From assembly GCF_023715745.1 (NCBI RefSeq), contig NZ_JAMBOV010000003.1, forward strand, positions 434,001 through 498,000: 64,000 nucleotides of DNA. Reading direction: 5' to 3'. Positions 1 through 8,320 of this stretch are shown here, piece after piece. Each line of letters opens with the position of its first letter. Within the stretch, counting starts at the first letter, position 1. Position numbers and translations under genes: made by a program. A model generated the notes under the pieces. It did no database searches, was not told where the DNA came from, and worked only from the letters and a program-made list of their open reading frames with translations. Source of the stretch: Microbacterium oleivorans (GTDB lineage: Bacteria; Actinomycetota; Actinomycetes; Actinomycetales; Microbacteriaceae).

Positions 1-77
1 CCGACCTGCACGAGCAGGGAGCCTGCCAGCGACACCACGAGGATGACGCGCAGAGTGAGGATGGTCGTGCGACTCAT
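1..77 (-). CDS. DUF2975-like membrane protein, N-terminal fragment
   Basis: Only the first 25 residues are inside the window; the gene runs off the left edge. They begin MSRTTILTLRVILVV and form a single hydrophobic stretch, typical of the first membrane segment of small DUF2975 proteins. An AAAGG Shine-Dalgarno lies just upstream of the ATG at 75-77. DUF2975 genes are usually followed by a small Cro-type helix-turn-helix regulator gene, which would lie outside the window. The family is assigned from the start alone, so it is tentative. Its promoter region carries two overlapping inverted repeats. Confidence 0.55.
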   Translation of the reverse strand, partial: MSRTTILTLRVILVVSLAGSLLVQV

Positions 78-86
78 GATCGCCTT

Positions 87-113
87 TCGATAATGATATA
101 TCGAAAAACGATA
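87..113. promoter_or_regulatory. Overlapping TATCG/CGATA inverted repeats, candidate operator
   Basis: Two inverted repeats overlap. TCGATA (87-92) pairs with TATCGA (99-104) over a 6-base spacer. TATCG (99-103) pairs with CGATA (109-113) over five A residues. The region is A/T rich in an otherwise very GC-rich sequence and touches the Shine-Dalgarno of the leftward DUF2975-like gene. This suggests a regulator binding site controlling that gene, possibly autoregulation by a linked HTH protein. The regulator is not identified. Confidence 0.5.
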
Positions 114-151
114 CCCACTCCCCCGCGTCCGACGCAACCGCCGCGGCGTCC

Positions 152-157
152 TAGGCT
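152..157 (+). promoter_or_regulatory. -10 box TAGGCT of the AEC transporter gene
   Basis: TAGGCT ends 6 bases before the GTG start at 164, so transcription is predicted to begin at or next to the start codon (leaderless mRNA). No Shine-Dalgarno and no clear -35 box are visible. Confidence 0.5.
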
Positions 158-163
158 CGACAT

Positions 164-1096
164 GTGCTCGCAGTTCTCACGGGATTCGTCGTCATCGGCG
201 TCGCCATCGCCGTGGGCTGGGTCATCGGGCGCATCGACCTGCTCGGGCCGACCGGAGGTCAGGTCCTCAGCAGGCTGACGTTCTTCGTGCTGAGCCCATT
301 CCTGCTGTTCGTCGTGCTGTCCCAGGCGGACGTCCGCACGCTGTTCTCGTCGCTGCTTCCCGTCTCGGCGATCGCCGCAGTCGTGATCTTCGCGATCTTC
401 GTGTTCGTCTCGCGTTTCGTCTGGCGACGCCCCGCCGGGGAGGTGCTGATCGGTGCCCTTTCCGCCGGACAGGTGAACTCCAACAACATCGGCATCCCGC
501 TCTCGCTCTACGTCCTCGGAAGCGCGGCGTTCCCCGCCCCGGTCATCCTCTTCCAGCTCCTCGTCCTCACCCCCGTCACGATGGCGATCTTCGAAGCTCT
601 CGCCTCCCCCACCGGGCGACGACCATGGCCGATCCTTCGGCGAACGGTCACCAATCCGATCGTCGTCGGTTCGCTCCTGGGCACGATCGCGTCGGCGACC
701 GGCATCCCGCTCCCGCCGATCGTTCTCGATCCCCTGCAGCTGGTCGCGAACGCCGCCGTCCCGATCCTGCTGATCAGCTACGGCATCTCACTGAACGGCC
801 AGCGCGTCCTGGGCCCGTCGGGACGTCGTCGGGACATCCTCCTGGCCACCGGATTGAAACTGGTCGCCATGCCCGCCGTCGCCTGGGCGGTGGCCGCGCT
901 GTTGTTCCGGCTCTCCCCCGCCGAGGTGCTCGTCGTCACGGTCCTCGCCGCACTCCCCACGGCGCAGAACGTGTTCAACTACGCACAGCGATACGACACG
1001 GGCCGGACGATCGCGCGCGACACCGTGTTCCTGACGACGCTCGGATGCGTCCCCGTGCTCTTCCTCGTCGTGCTCTTGCTCGGCCCGGGAGCCTGA
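164..1096 (+). CDS. AEC (auxin efflux carrier) family transporter
   Basis: 310 residues, almost wholly hydrophobic, with about ten predicted membrane segments split into two halves by a short polar stretch near residues 150-165, as in AEC/PIN-like permeases of the BART superfamily. The segment with NSNNIGIPLS at about residues 106-115 matches the conserved Asn/Gly/Pro cross-over helix of the family. Bacterial members carry organic acids such as malate or malonate; the substrate here cannot be told. The GTG start at 164 follows a TAGGCT box by 6 bases and has no Shine-Dalgarno. The gene ends 13 bases before the convergent SDR gene. Confidence 0.85.
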   Translation: MLAVLTGFVVIGVAIAVGWVIGRIDLLGPTGGQVLSRLTFFVLSPFLLFVVLSQADVRTLFSSLLPVSAIAAVVIFAIFVFVSRFVWRRPAGEVLIGALSAGQVNSNNIGIPLSLYVLGSAAFPAPVILFQLLVLTPVTMAIFEALASPTGRRPWPILRRTVTNPIVVGSLLGTIASATGIPLPPIVLDPLQLVANAAVPILLISYGISLNGQRVLGPSGRRRDILLATGLKLVAMPAVAWAVAALLFRLSPAEVLVVTVLAALPTAQNVFNYAQRYDTGRTIARDTVFLTTLGCVPVLFLVVLLLGPGA

Positions 1097-1109
1097 GCGC
1101 CAGACGCCC

Positions 1110-1871
1110 TCAGACGCCGAACGAGCTGGTGTCGCCGATGAGTCGGGTGTGATCGGCCGGGACCGGCTCGACGGCCGCGCGGGCGACCTCCGCCGCGAAC
1201 TCCGAGACGTTGTAGAGCTTCCCGGCGCTCTCGCGGCGTTCCGCGATGGCTCCCGGGTTGGCGCGCTCGAGCAGGGTCGCTGTGATCGTGCCTTCGATCA
1301 TGTCGCCCGAGACGACCACGAACTCGATGCCCTGCTCCGTGAGCAACGGAATCCGCTCCCGCAGGGCGTCCTCACCGGCGCGCTTGGACTTCGCGACCGG
1401 CTCGTACTCGGGCATCGTGGGCGTGGTCTCGATGAAGTGCGCCTGGTGGCTCGTGACGAAGACGACGCGGCTGCCCGCGGCCATGAGCGGCAGCGCCGCC
1501 TCGAGTGCACCCACCTGAGCGTCACGGTTGAGGGTGAGCGCGTAGTCCTCGGCCATGCCGCCCTCCATGCCTCCGGAGGCGTTCAGCACGAGGATGTCGA
1601 GCGAACCGAAGCGTTCCTTCACAGCCGAGAACATCTCCGCGACGGATGCCGCCTCCGTGAGGTCCGCCCCGACCGTCAGCACGTCGACTCCGAGCGCGCG
1701 CAGCTCGGTCGCGAGCTTCTCGGCTCGCGGCGCCTTGTTGCGGAAGTTGATGACGACGTTGGCGCCCGCCTGGGCGAGGTACCGCGCGGTGTCGGCGCCG
1801 ATCCCGCGGGACGATCCGGTGACGAGGGCGGTCTTGCCGGTCAGGGATGCGGCGGGAACGGGCTGCGACAT
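1110..1871 (-). CDS. SDR family oxidoreductase with displaced catalytic Tyr
   Basis: 253 residues, the classical short-chain dehydrogenase size. The Rossmann glycine motif TGSSRGIG lies at 18-25, an NAS motif at 97-99 replaces the usual NNAG, Asn115 fits the catalytic Asn and Ser141 the catalytic Ser. The expected YxxxK is not intact: the only nearby Tyr (156) is five residues before Lys161 and seven before Lys163 (YEPVAKSK). The enzyme may use a shifted active site or may have lost dehydrogenase activity. The ATG start is preceded by AGGAG six bases upstream, and a TAGGCT -10 box is at 1926-1931 on the same strand. The substrate is unknown. Confidence 0.8.
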   Translation of the reverse strand: MSQPVPAASLTGKTALVTGSSRGIGADTARYLAQAGANVVINFRNKAPRAEKLATELRALGVDVLTVGADLTEAASVAEMFSAVKERFGSLDILVLNASGGMEGGMAEDYALTLNRDAQVGALEAALPLMAAGSRVVFVTSHQAHFIETTPTMPEYEPVAKSKRAGEDALRERIPLLTEQGIEFVVVSGDMIEGTITATLLERANPGAIAERRESAGKLYNVSEFAAEVARAAVEPVPADHTRLIGDTSSFGV

Positions 1872-1971
1872 GGGGAACTCCTGCGGGCTTCTCGGCGGGT
1901 GCGCGAGACGGATGGGTCGAGCTCGAGCCTATCAATCGAGGCGGTTCCGCCTGGGCGTCGACAGCGGTTGG

Positions 1972-1977
1972 TAGGGT
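1972..1977 (+). promoter_or_regulatory. -10 box TAGGGT of the NfeD operon
   Basis: TAGGGT lies 30 bases before the ATG at 2008. A conventional leader with a GAAGGAG Shine-Dalgarno separates them, so this unit is leadered, unlike many others here. Confidence 0.4.
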
Positions 1978-2007
1978 GCGAGGACACGCGCACCGAAGGA
2001 GCCGACG

Positions 2008-2478
2008 ATGTTCCCCGATCTCATCCAGTACCTGTGGATCGGATGGCTCGTGCTCGCGGTCCTCTTCGTCATCATCGAGCTGCTGACGCTCGAGTTCACG
2101 TTCCTGATGCTCGCCGCCGGCACTCTCGTCGGCGGTCTCGGGGTGAATCTCGCGGGCGGCGTGTGGTGGCTTCAAGTGCTCGCGGCGGCTGCGGTGTCGG
2201 CCCTCCTGCTGTTCACCATCCGTCCGCTCCTCCTGCGTGCCCTCCACCGGTCGAGTCAGCACATCCCCACGAATGTCGACGCCCTCACGGGGATGTCCGC
2301 CAGAGTCGTCGCGGCATTCACCGACGGTGACGGCTCGGTCAAGCTCGACAACGGCGAGACCTGGACCGCGCGACTCATCGATGCCTCGGCATCCGTCGTG
2401 CCCGGTCAACGCGTCACCGTCACCGCCGTCCGCGGCGCCACCGTCCTGGTGGCACCCGAAGAAGGGAACCCCGCATGA
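2008..2478 (+). CDS. NfeD family membrane protein
   Basis: 156 residues. Three hydrophobic segments (about residues 8-28, 30-50 and 55-75) are followed by a soluble beta-rich domain (about 85-150) that fits the NfeD OB-fold. This is the short NfeD form without the ClpP-like serine protease domain. NfeD proteins pair with SPFH/stomatin proteins, and here the stop codon overlaps the ATG of an SPFH gene (ATGA at 2475-2478). The two are therefore almost certainly co-translated and probably form a membrane microdomain complex. GAAGGAG precedes the ATG start. Confidence 0.88.
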   Translation: MFPDLIQYLWIGWLVLAVLFVIIELLTLEFTFLMLAAGTLVGGLGVNLAGGVWWLQVLAAAAVSALLLFTIRPLLLRALHRSSQHIPTNVDALTGMSARVVAAFTDGDGSVKLDNGETWTARLIDASASVVPGQRVTVTAVRGATVLVAPEEGNPA

Positions 2479-3419
2479 CCCTCCCCGCCCGCGTCGACGT
2501 CGGCGCATTCGTCGGCCAGATCTTCATCGTCGTCCTGCTGGTCGTCGTCGCGATCTTCGTGGTCGTCGTCCTCTTCCGATCCATCCGCATCATCCCGCAG
2601 GCGTACTCGGGAGTGGTCGAGCGACTGGGCCGCTACCAGCGCACCCTCTCCCCCGGCCTCAATCTCCTGATCCCGTTCATCGACCGGCTGCTGCCGCTCG
2701 TGGACATGCGCGAGCAGGTCGTGTCCTTCCCGCCGCAGCCGGTGATCACCGAGGACAACCTCGTCGTCTCCATCGACACGGTGGTGTACTTCCAGGTCAC
2801 GGACGCGCGCGCGGCGACCTACGAGATCAACAACTATCTCGGTGCGGTGGAACAGCTCACCACGACGACGCTCCGCAACGTCGTGGGTGGCCTCAACCTC
2901 GAAGAGGCCCTGACGAGCCGCGACAACATCAACACCCAGCTCCGGGTCGTGCTCGACGAGGCGACCGGCAAGTGGGGCATCCGCGTCTCGCGTGTGGAGC
3001 TCAAGGCGATCGACCCGCCGGTGTCGATCCAGGACTCGATGGAGAAGCAGATGCGCGCGGAGCGCGACCGGCGCGCGGCGATCCTCACCGCGGAAGGGTC
3101 CAAGCAGTCGCAGATCCTCGAGGCCGAGGGGCGTCGACAGGCGGAGATCCTCCGTGCCGAGGGCGACAAGCAGGCCGCCGTGCTGCGAGCCCAAGGCGAG
3201 GCCGAAGCCATTCATTCGGTCTTCGACGCCATCCACAAGGGCGACCCCGACGAGAAGCTTCTCGCCTACCAGTACCTGCAGATGCTGCCGAAGATCAGCG
3301 AGAGCTCCTCGAGCAAACTCTGGATCATCCCGAGCGAGTTCACCGATGCGCTGAAGTCCTTCAGCACGGCCTTCGGGGGCGCCGACACGCGCCCGGACGG
3401 GACGACCCCCGCGTCATGA
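2475..3419 (+). CDS. SPFH/Band 7 (stomatin, QmcA-like) membrane protein
   Basis: 314 residues. One N-terminal membrane anchor (about 12-32) is followed by a Band 7/PHB domain (about 37-205). After that comes a long charged helix of repeated A-E-G units (AEGSKQSQILEAEGRRQAEI and onward), predicted to be coiled coil as in stomatins and flotillins. These proteins oligomerise on the membrane and organise or protect membrane proteins. The start overlaps NfeD and the stop overlaps the following phosphodiesterase gene (ATGA), giving a tightly coupled three-gene operon. Confidence 0.9.
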   Translation: MTLPARVDVGAFVGQIFIVVLLVVVAIFVVVVLFRSIRIIPQAYSGVVERLGRYQRTLSPGLNLLIPFIDRLLPLVDMREQVVSFPPQPVITEDNLVVSIDTVVYFQVTDARAATYEINNYLGAVEQLTTTTLRNVVGGLNLEEALTSRDNINTQLRVVLDEATGKWGIRVSRVELKAIDPPVSIQDSMEKQMRAERDRRAAILTAEGSKQSQILEAEGRRQAEILRAEGDKQAAVLRAQGEAEAIHSVFDAIHKGDPDEKLLAYQYLQMLPKISESSSSKLWIIPSEFTDALKSFSTAFGGADTRPDGTTPAS

Positions 3420-4189
3420 CGCATCCGTGGTTCCTCGGCGAGGACGCGCCGAGGGTCCTCGCCCATCGCGGCTTCGTCCCCTCCGACTCCGAGAACGTCG
3501 TGGAGAATTCCGTCGCCGCCCTCGCCGCCGCCCGCGCGGCCGGGACGGTCTACCTCGAGTCCGACTGCCACGTCACGGCCGACGGAGATGTCGTGCTCTT
3601 CCACGATCGGGATCTGCGCCGGATCACCGGGGACCCTCGCCCTGTGGCCACCGTGCGCACGCGCGAGTTGGCGGAGATCATGTCCACACGGGGCGGGCTC
3701 GCCGTGCTGCCCGACGTACTTCACGCGTTTCCGGACGCGCGTTTCAACCTGGACGTGAAGGCGGATGCCGCCGCCGCAGCCGTCGGCACGCTCACCGCCC
3801 GCGAGTCGGACCGTGTGCTCCTCACGAGCTTCTCCGACACGCGCCGCGGCGTCGCCCTGGCCGCCTCGAGGGCACGCGGCGGTGAACCTGCGACCTCGGC
3901 CGGCACCGGAACGCTCGCGCGGGTCCTCGCCGCTGTGACGGCACGTCTCCCCCGTCTGGCTGCGCGTCGCCTCTCGGGGATCGACGCGCTGCAGATCCCC
4001 GAGCGGCACCGCGGCATACGGGTGCTGTCGCGACGTCTCGTCGATGTCGCTCATTCGGCCGGCGTCGAGGTGCACGTCTGGACCGTCGACGACCCGATAC
4101 GGATGCGGCGACTCTGGGACACGGGTGTCGACGGTGTCGTCACGGACCGGACGGACATAGCCGTCGCCGCGAGGCTGTCTCGCCTATAA
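3416..4189 (+). CDS. ugpQ: Glycerophosphodiester phosphodiesterase
   Basis: 257 residues. GDPD hallmarks are present: HRG at 17-19, the acidic ESD near residues 53-55, and FHDRDL around residue 66. FNLDVKAD and a C-terminal VWTVDDP motif also belong to the TIM-barrel family. It should hydrolyse glycerophosphodiesters to glycerol-3-phosphate plus alcohol, for phosphate or glycerol recovery from lipids. No signal peptide is seen, so it is probably cytoplasmic. The ATG at 3416 was chosen because it overlaps the SPFH stop; the same frame stays open far upstream, but that stretch lies on top of NfeD and SPFH coding sequence. Confidence 0.9.
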   Translation: MTHPWFLGEDAPRVLAHRGFVPSDSENVVENSVAALAAARAAGTVYLESDCHVTADGDVVLFHDRDLRRITGDPRPVATVRTRELAEIMSTRGGLAVLPDVLHAFPDARFNLDVKADAAAAAVGTLTARESDRVLLTSFSDTRRGVALAASRARGGEPATSAGTGTLARVLAAVTARLPRLAARRLSGIDALQIPERHRGIRVLSRRLVDVAHSAGVEVHVWTVDDPIRMRRLWDTGVDGVVTDRTDIAVAARLSRL

Positions 4190-4240
4190 CCGCCGGTCCT
4201 GGAGATCGGCTGTGAATAGCACACTCGCTGAGGTCTTCTC

Positions 4241-4268
4241 GGATGATCCGCACAGGTGAGTTCGTTAT
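4241..4268 (+). promoter_or_regulatory. Possible rbpA promoter
   Basis: GGATGA (4241-4246), 16 bases, then CGTTAT (4263-4268) resembles the GGAAT-N16-18-CGTT spacing of actinobacterial SigR/SigE-type ECF promoters, which drive rbpA in Streptomyces. The match is imperfect and TTATAC (4265-4270) could equally be an ordinary -10. This is speculative. Confidence 0.25.
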
Positions 4269-4298
4269 ACCTGAGGACGACGACGAGAGGACCACACA

Positions 4299-4670
4299 AT
4301 GGCAGATCGCAGCCTGCGCGGCATGCGTCTCGGCGCTTCGAGCCTACAGAGCGAAGAGGGCGTCGTGTTCGTGGAGCGCACCAACCACACCTACGTCTGC
4401 ACCCAGTGCGAGCGCGAGACAGTTCTCACGTTCGCGGCAGATGCCGAGGTTCCCGAGGCCTGGGAGTGCCGCACCTGCGGTTCCGAGGCCGTCCGACGCA
4501 TCGGCGACACGGTCGCCGTGGTCGACCACTCCGGCGACAAGGCCGCACGCACCCACTGGGACATGCTGATGGAGCGCCGCACCATCCCCGAACTCGAGGA
4601 ACTCCTCGAGGAGCGCCTGGCTCTGCTGCGCGCACGGCGTGGTGGCAGCTCGGACAAGCTCAGCGCCTGA
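4299..4670 (+). CDS. rbpA: RNA polymerase-binding protein RbpA
   Basis: 123 residues, the usual length for this actinobacterial RNA polymerase activator. The N-terminal tail starts MADRSLRGMRLG. The zinc-binding core has two CxxC knuckles (YVCTQCE and WECRTCG, about residues 34-59). The C-terminal sigma-interacting domain carries HWDMLMERR and a Glu/Leu-rich helix. RbpA binds group I sigma factors and stabilises the open complex, and it is essential in mycobacteria. The gene stands alone and ends three bases before the convergent lnt. The hairpin that probably terminates it lies inside the end of lnt. Confidence 0.96.
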   Translation: MADRSLRGMRLGASSLQSEEGVVFVERTNHTYVCTQCERETVLTFAADAEVPEAWECRTCGSEAVRRIGDTVAVVDHSGDKAARTHWDMLMERRTIPELEELLEERLALLRARRGGSSDKLSA

Positions 4671-4673
4671 CCC

Positions 4674-6227
4674 TCACACTCCAGCGGCGCCGTCCTCCGT
4701 GGGCGGCGCCGCTTTCGTGCGCCTGCGCACGACGAGCCCCAGCACCGCGAGGACGGGCAGCGCCGACCAGCCCAGCAGCCATTGGACGGCGGGCCCCACG
4801 ACGACGGCGGGTGTGAGGCCGGTGCGCAGGGGGACGTCCACGAGCAGTGAGCCGGCGGTGTCCGCGGCGAGGCCGTCGATGACGGATCCATCGGGCGCGA
4901 TCACCTGGCTCGTTCCGACGGTCGAGATGTTGACGACAGTCCGGCCGGTCTCGATGGCGCGCATGCGGGCGAAACCGAGCTGCTGCAGGTTCTCGTCGGT
5001 ACCGCGGAAGTCGGCGTTGTTGGTCTGGAACATGTAGACCTGCGCGCCGTCTCGAGCGCCGTCCCAGATGACATCGTCGTAAATCACGTCGAAGCAGATG
5101 GCGAGGCCGACACCGACTCCGTTCACATCGAAGAAGGGCGGGTTCGTCCCGGGGGTGTACTCGCGCTGGATGAGTCCGATCAGATCGGGGGCGAGCGCCT
5201 CGAAGAACCAGCGGTCCGGAACGTACTCCCCCATCGGGACGGGGTGCGTCTTGTCATGGAGCGCCAGGGGGTTCTCTGCACCGGCTTCCCAGAGCATCGA
5301 GGTGTTGTAGACCTTGTCGCCGCGCTCGGTCGCGGCGTTCACGAGAAGGGGGGCGCCGACCTCGGTGGAGAGGTCGTCCAGCGCATCCGCGATGGAGGTG
5401 TTGTTGATCGGATCGGCGTCGACGCCGCCTTCCGGCCACAGCAGCAGGTCGAGGTCCTGACCCACGAGCGGCTGAGTGGCCGCGAGCTGGGCGCGGAACA
5501 CGTCGTACGGCTCGCGTCGATCGAAGTAGCCGGACGGCCCGTTGCCTTGGACCGCTCCGACACGCATCGTTCCGGCATCCGTCGTCGGGAACTGCGGGAC
5601 GAGGACGAGCAGGACCGCTGCGATCGCGCCGGGCGCCACGAGCCGGGCGCGGCGCCACGCCCTGAGGCGAACAGCCTCGATGACCGCCGCGACGAAGAAC
5701 ACCATGACGAAGCTGAGACCGCTCACTCCGAGCCAGGACGCGAGCTCGGCGAGGGGGCCGTCGGACTGACTCATGCCGAGCCGTGCCCATGGGAAGCCTG
5801 TGTACGGCCAGGAGCCGACGAACTGCTCGCGCGCCGTCCAGGCCGCAGCGACCAGGGCCGGCAGGGCGATGACACGGGCCCAGGAGCCCGGCAGGACCCG
5901 CGGGAGCCAGCGGTAGGACAGCGTGATGATGATGGCGCCCGCGGCGTTCAGGGCCGTCTCGACACCTGCGAGTGCGAACCACGGGACGACACCGAGGTAT
6001 CGCGTGATCCAGTCGATGTGGAGCAGATAGAACGTCGCCGCGAACACGGCACCGACCGCGACGGCGCCCCATGCCGAGCGTCCGATGAGCGTCACGAGCG
6101 TCATCGCAGTACCGACGAAGGCGAGCGGCCAGATGCCGACGTCGGGGAACGCGAGATCGAGCACGGCACCGCCGGCGACCGCGACGGGGAGAGCGAGCCA
6201 GAGCGGGAGGAGGGGGCGGACGCGCAC
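4674..6227 (-). CDS. lnt: Apolipoprotein N-acyltransferase
   Basis: 517 residues. Six to eight N-terminal membrane helices (about 5-215) are followed by a carbon-nitrogen hydrolase domain (about 220-480) and a final membrane helix. The nitrilase-type triad is visible: Glu266 in WPEGG, Lys326 in HDKTHPVPMGEYVP and Cys378 in AICFDV. Lnt adds the third acyl chain to the N-terminal Cys of lipoproteins at the cytoplasmic membrane, as shown for mycobacteria. The GTG start at 6225-6227 follows a TAGGCT box by 7 bases with no Shine-Dalgarno. No dolichol-phosphate mannosyltransferase gene adjoins it, unlike the mycobacterial Ppm1 arrangement. Confidence 0.93.
   Translation of the reverse strand: MRVRPLLPLWLALPVAVAGGAVLDLAFPDVGIWPLAFVGTAMTLVTLIGRSAWGAVAVGAVFAATFYLLHIDWITRYLGVVPWFALAGVETALNAAGAIIITLSYRWLPRVLPGSWARVIALPALVAAAWTAREQFVGSWPYTGFPWARLGMSQSDGPLAELASWLGVSGLSFVMVFFVAAVIEAVRLRAWRRARLVAPGAIAAVLLVLVPQFPTTDAGTMRVGAVQGNGPSGYFDRREPYDVFRAQLAATQPLVGQDLDLLLWPEGGVDADPINNTSIADALDDLSTEVGAPLLVNAATERGDKVYNTSMLWEAGAENPLALHDKTHPVPMGEYVPDRWFFEALAPDLIGLIQREYTPGTNPPFFDVNGVGVGLAICFDVIYDDVIWDGARDGAQVYMFQTNNADFRGTDENLQQLGFARMRAIETGRTVVNISTVGTSQVIAPDGSVIDGLAADTAGSLLVDVPLRTGLTPAVVVGPAVQWLLGWSALPVLAVLGLVVRRRTKAAPPTEDGAAGV
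4683..4713 (+). terminator. Hairpin after rbpA, inside the lnt 3' end
   Basis: AGCGGCGCC (4683-4691) pairs perfectly with GGCGCCGCT (4705-4713) across 13 bases, followed by TTTC. It lies 13 bases after the rbpA stop and would end rbpA transcripts while forming part of lnt coding sequence. A bidirectional role is possible. Confidence 0.5.
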
Positions 6228-6234
6228 GGGGGGA

Positions 6235-6240
6235 AGCCTA
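6235..6240 (-). promoter_or_regulatory. -10 box TAGGCT of lnt
   Basis: On the minus strand TAGGCT ends 7 bases before the lnt GTG. This predicts a leaderless lnt mRNA. Confidence 0.5.
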
Positions 6241-6275
6241 GATCAGCCGCGCTATGGCGGCGCTGAGGGTGGGCC

Positions 6276-6806
6276 TCACGCCTCCGCGCCGTGACGTGCC
6301 GAGTGATCGAGGTAGATCCTCGCGTTGCGCAGGATGCCGGCCTTCTCCTCGTCGGTGAGGGCGCGCCGCACCTTCGCCGGGACGCCGGCCACGAGCGAGC
6401 CGTCGGGGATGATCGCACCTTCGAGGACGACTGCTCCCCCGGCGATCAGACAGCCCGCACCGACGATCGCGCCCGACAGGATGACCGAGCCCATCCCGAC
6501 GAGCGTGCCGTCCCCGATCCGACAGCCGTGGACGACGGCATTGTGCCCGATCGAGACGTCCTCCCCGATCTCGACGCCGTGCGCGGCGTCGACGTGGACG
6601 GCGACGCCGTCCTGGATGTTGCTGCGCGCGCCGACAGAGATGGGAGCACTGTCGCCGCGGAGCACCGCGTTGTACCAGACGCTGGCGCGGTCACCGAGGG
6701 TGACGTCGCCGACGATGCGACCGCCCGCCGCGACGAATGCGGTGTCGGCGACGCGGGGCGCGGCATCCCCGACGGTGAGCAGGGTGGCGTCTTCGGACAC
6801 AGGCAT
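6276..6806 (-). CDS. Gamma-class carbonic anhydrase family protein
   Basis: 176 residues of hexapeptide repeats forming a left-handed beta helix. The three zinc-binding histidines fit positions 71 (AVHVD), 88 (SIGHN) and 93 (VVHGC), so the metal site looks complete. Arg61 and Gln65 also match the family. Small YrdA/PaaY-like members of this size are common; some have carbonic anhydrase or thioesterase-like activity and many are uncharacterised. The ATG at 6806 is the first plausible start and follows GAGGAGCTC. The gene lies 11 bases after the amidohydrolase in what looks like a five-gene leftward unit. Confidence 0.85.
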   Translation of the reverse strand: MPVSEDATLLTVGDAAPRVADTAFVAAGGRIVGDVTLGDRASVWYNAVLRGDSAPISVGARSNIQDGVAVHVDAAHGVEIGEDVSIGHNAVVHGCRIGDGTLVGMGSVILSGAIVGAGCLIAGGAVVLEGAIIPDGSLVAGVPAKVRRALTDEEKAGILRNARIYLDHSARHGAEA

Positions 6807-6817
6807 CGGAGAGCTCC

Positions 6818-8320
6818 TCAGAGGGCGATGTGGGTGAGCCTGCCCGCGACCGTCGTCGCGGCCACCCGCGTCGCGCGGAGGTCGGCGTCGTCGGACGCCA
6901 GCGGGTCTCGATCGAGCAGGGCGAGGTCTGCGGCCATCCCCGGCTCGAGAGCGCTGCCGGTGGCGGAGCCGCCCGCGGTGGATGCCGCGAGGGCCGTCGC
7001 CGCGTCGAGACCCTGCTCGGGACGCCACGCCGGCCGACCGCCGCGCGTGCGGTGGACCGCGGCCGCCATGCCGGCCCACGGGTCGAGCGGCGACACCGGG
7101 GCATCCGACCCGAACAGGAGATTGGCGCCGGAGTCGGCCAGGGCTCGAAGCGGATAGGGCAAGGCGGTCTGCTGCGCCCACACGGAGTCCGTCAGATCGC
7201 GGTCGTCGACGGCGTGCTCGGGCTGCACGCTGGCCCCGACCCCCAGCCGGGCGAAGCGCGGGATGTCGGCGTGCGCGACGAGCTGCGCGTGCTCGATCGT
7301 GCCGGTTGCCCCGGTCGAGGCGAAGGCGTCCAGTGCGTGGGAGTTGGCGACGTCGCCGATGGCATGGATCGCGCAGGAGAGGCCCGCTGCGGTGGCGCGC
7401 ATCATGAGATCTCGCAGCTCGTCGGGTGCGACCGTCAGCAGCCCGGTGTTGGTGGGGTCGCCCGGATACGGATGCGAACATGCGGCCGTCCGGGTGCCGA
7501 GGGAGCCGTCAGTGATGACTTTGAGGGATCCCACCCGCACCAGGCCCTCCGGGTCCACCGCGTCACCCGTCGCGAGTCCCAGGGCGATGGCCCGATCGAG
7601 CAGGTCGGGGTACACCCCGAAGGCGACCCGCAGGCTGTCGAAACCCGCGTCGAGACGCCGCGCCCACGCATCCGCGTTCCACGCCATGTCCAAGTCGACG
7701 ATCCCGGTGATCCCGCGCGAGGCGGCGCGGTCGAGCGCCTCGCGGACGAACCGGTCCGACACCGTGGGATCGACGTCGTTGAGCCGGCGGGAGATCTCGA
7801 AGGCCGGCTGCTCGCGGAGCACGCCGTCGGCCGTCGGCGCGATGGACTCTCGGCGGAAGGCGGCGCTGTTGAGCCAGACGCTGTGGACGTCGGCGTTGAT
7901 CAGGTAGGTCGGGACCTCGCCGGTCTGCTCGTCGAGGAGGCGGAGCGAGGGAGCATCGGGCCAGAGCGCGTCGCGGAAACCCGTCCCGATCCGGCGGCCG
8001 TCGTCGAGTACGGGAGCGCGACCCATGACGGATGCCGCCTCCACCGCATCCGTCACATCGCCGAGCGCCGTGCGCTGGGCGACGAGCGCCCACTGCACCG
8101 TGTGGACGTGGTGATCCCACAGTCCCGGGACGAGCCAGCCGCCGGTGCCGTCCACGACCACGCCGCGGCGAGGCAGGGCGCCCGCCGGAGCGATGTCCCG
8201 GATGACCCCGCCGCGCAGGTGGACATCCACCGGTTCGTCGCCGAAGGGGTCGAGCCGGCCCGCGCCGGTCAGCCGGACCCCCGTGACGACGTCGACGCTC
8301 TCGCCGCGCGCCGCGGTCAC
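6818..8320 (-). CDS. Amidohydrolase family protein (YtcJ-like)
   Basis: 500 residues. The composite amidohydrolase layout is clear: an N-terminal beta-sandwich strand set, HHVH metal ligands at about residues 75-78 (GLWDHHVH), later His residues in CAIHAIGD and IEHAQLVAH, and the catalytic Asp in LFGSDAPVSPLDPW. YtcJ-like enzymes hydrolyse amide or imine bonds in small molecules; the substrate cannot be inferred. The GTG start overlaps the stop of the PaiB-like gene by four bases (GTGA at 8320-8317). This means translational coupling. Confidence 0.85.
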   Translation of the reverse strand: MTAARGESVDVVTGVRLTGAGRLDPFGDEPVDVHLRGGVIRDIAPAGALPRRGVVVDGTGGWLVPGLWDHHVHTVQWALVAQRTALGDVTDAVEAASVMGRAPVLDDGRRIGTGFRDALWPDAPSLRLLDEQTGEVPTYLINADVHSVWLNSAAFRRESIAPTADGVLREQPAFEISRRLNDVDPTVSDRFVREALDRAASRGITGIVDLDMAWNADAWARRLDAGFDSLRVAFGVYPDLLDRAIALGLATGDAVDPEGLVRVGSLKVITDGSLGTRTAACSHPYPGDPTNTGLLTVAPDELRDLMMRATAAGLSCAIHAIGDVANSHALDAFASTGATGTIEHAQLVAHADIPRFARLGVGASVQPEHAVDDRDLTDSVWAQQTALPYPLRALADSGANLLFGSDAPVSPLDPWAGMAAAVHRTRGGRPAWRPEQGLDAATALAASTAGGSATGSALEPGMAADLALLDRDPLASDDADLRATRVAATTVAGRLTHIAL

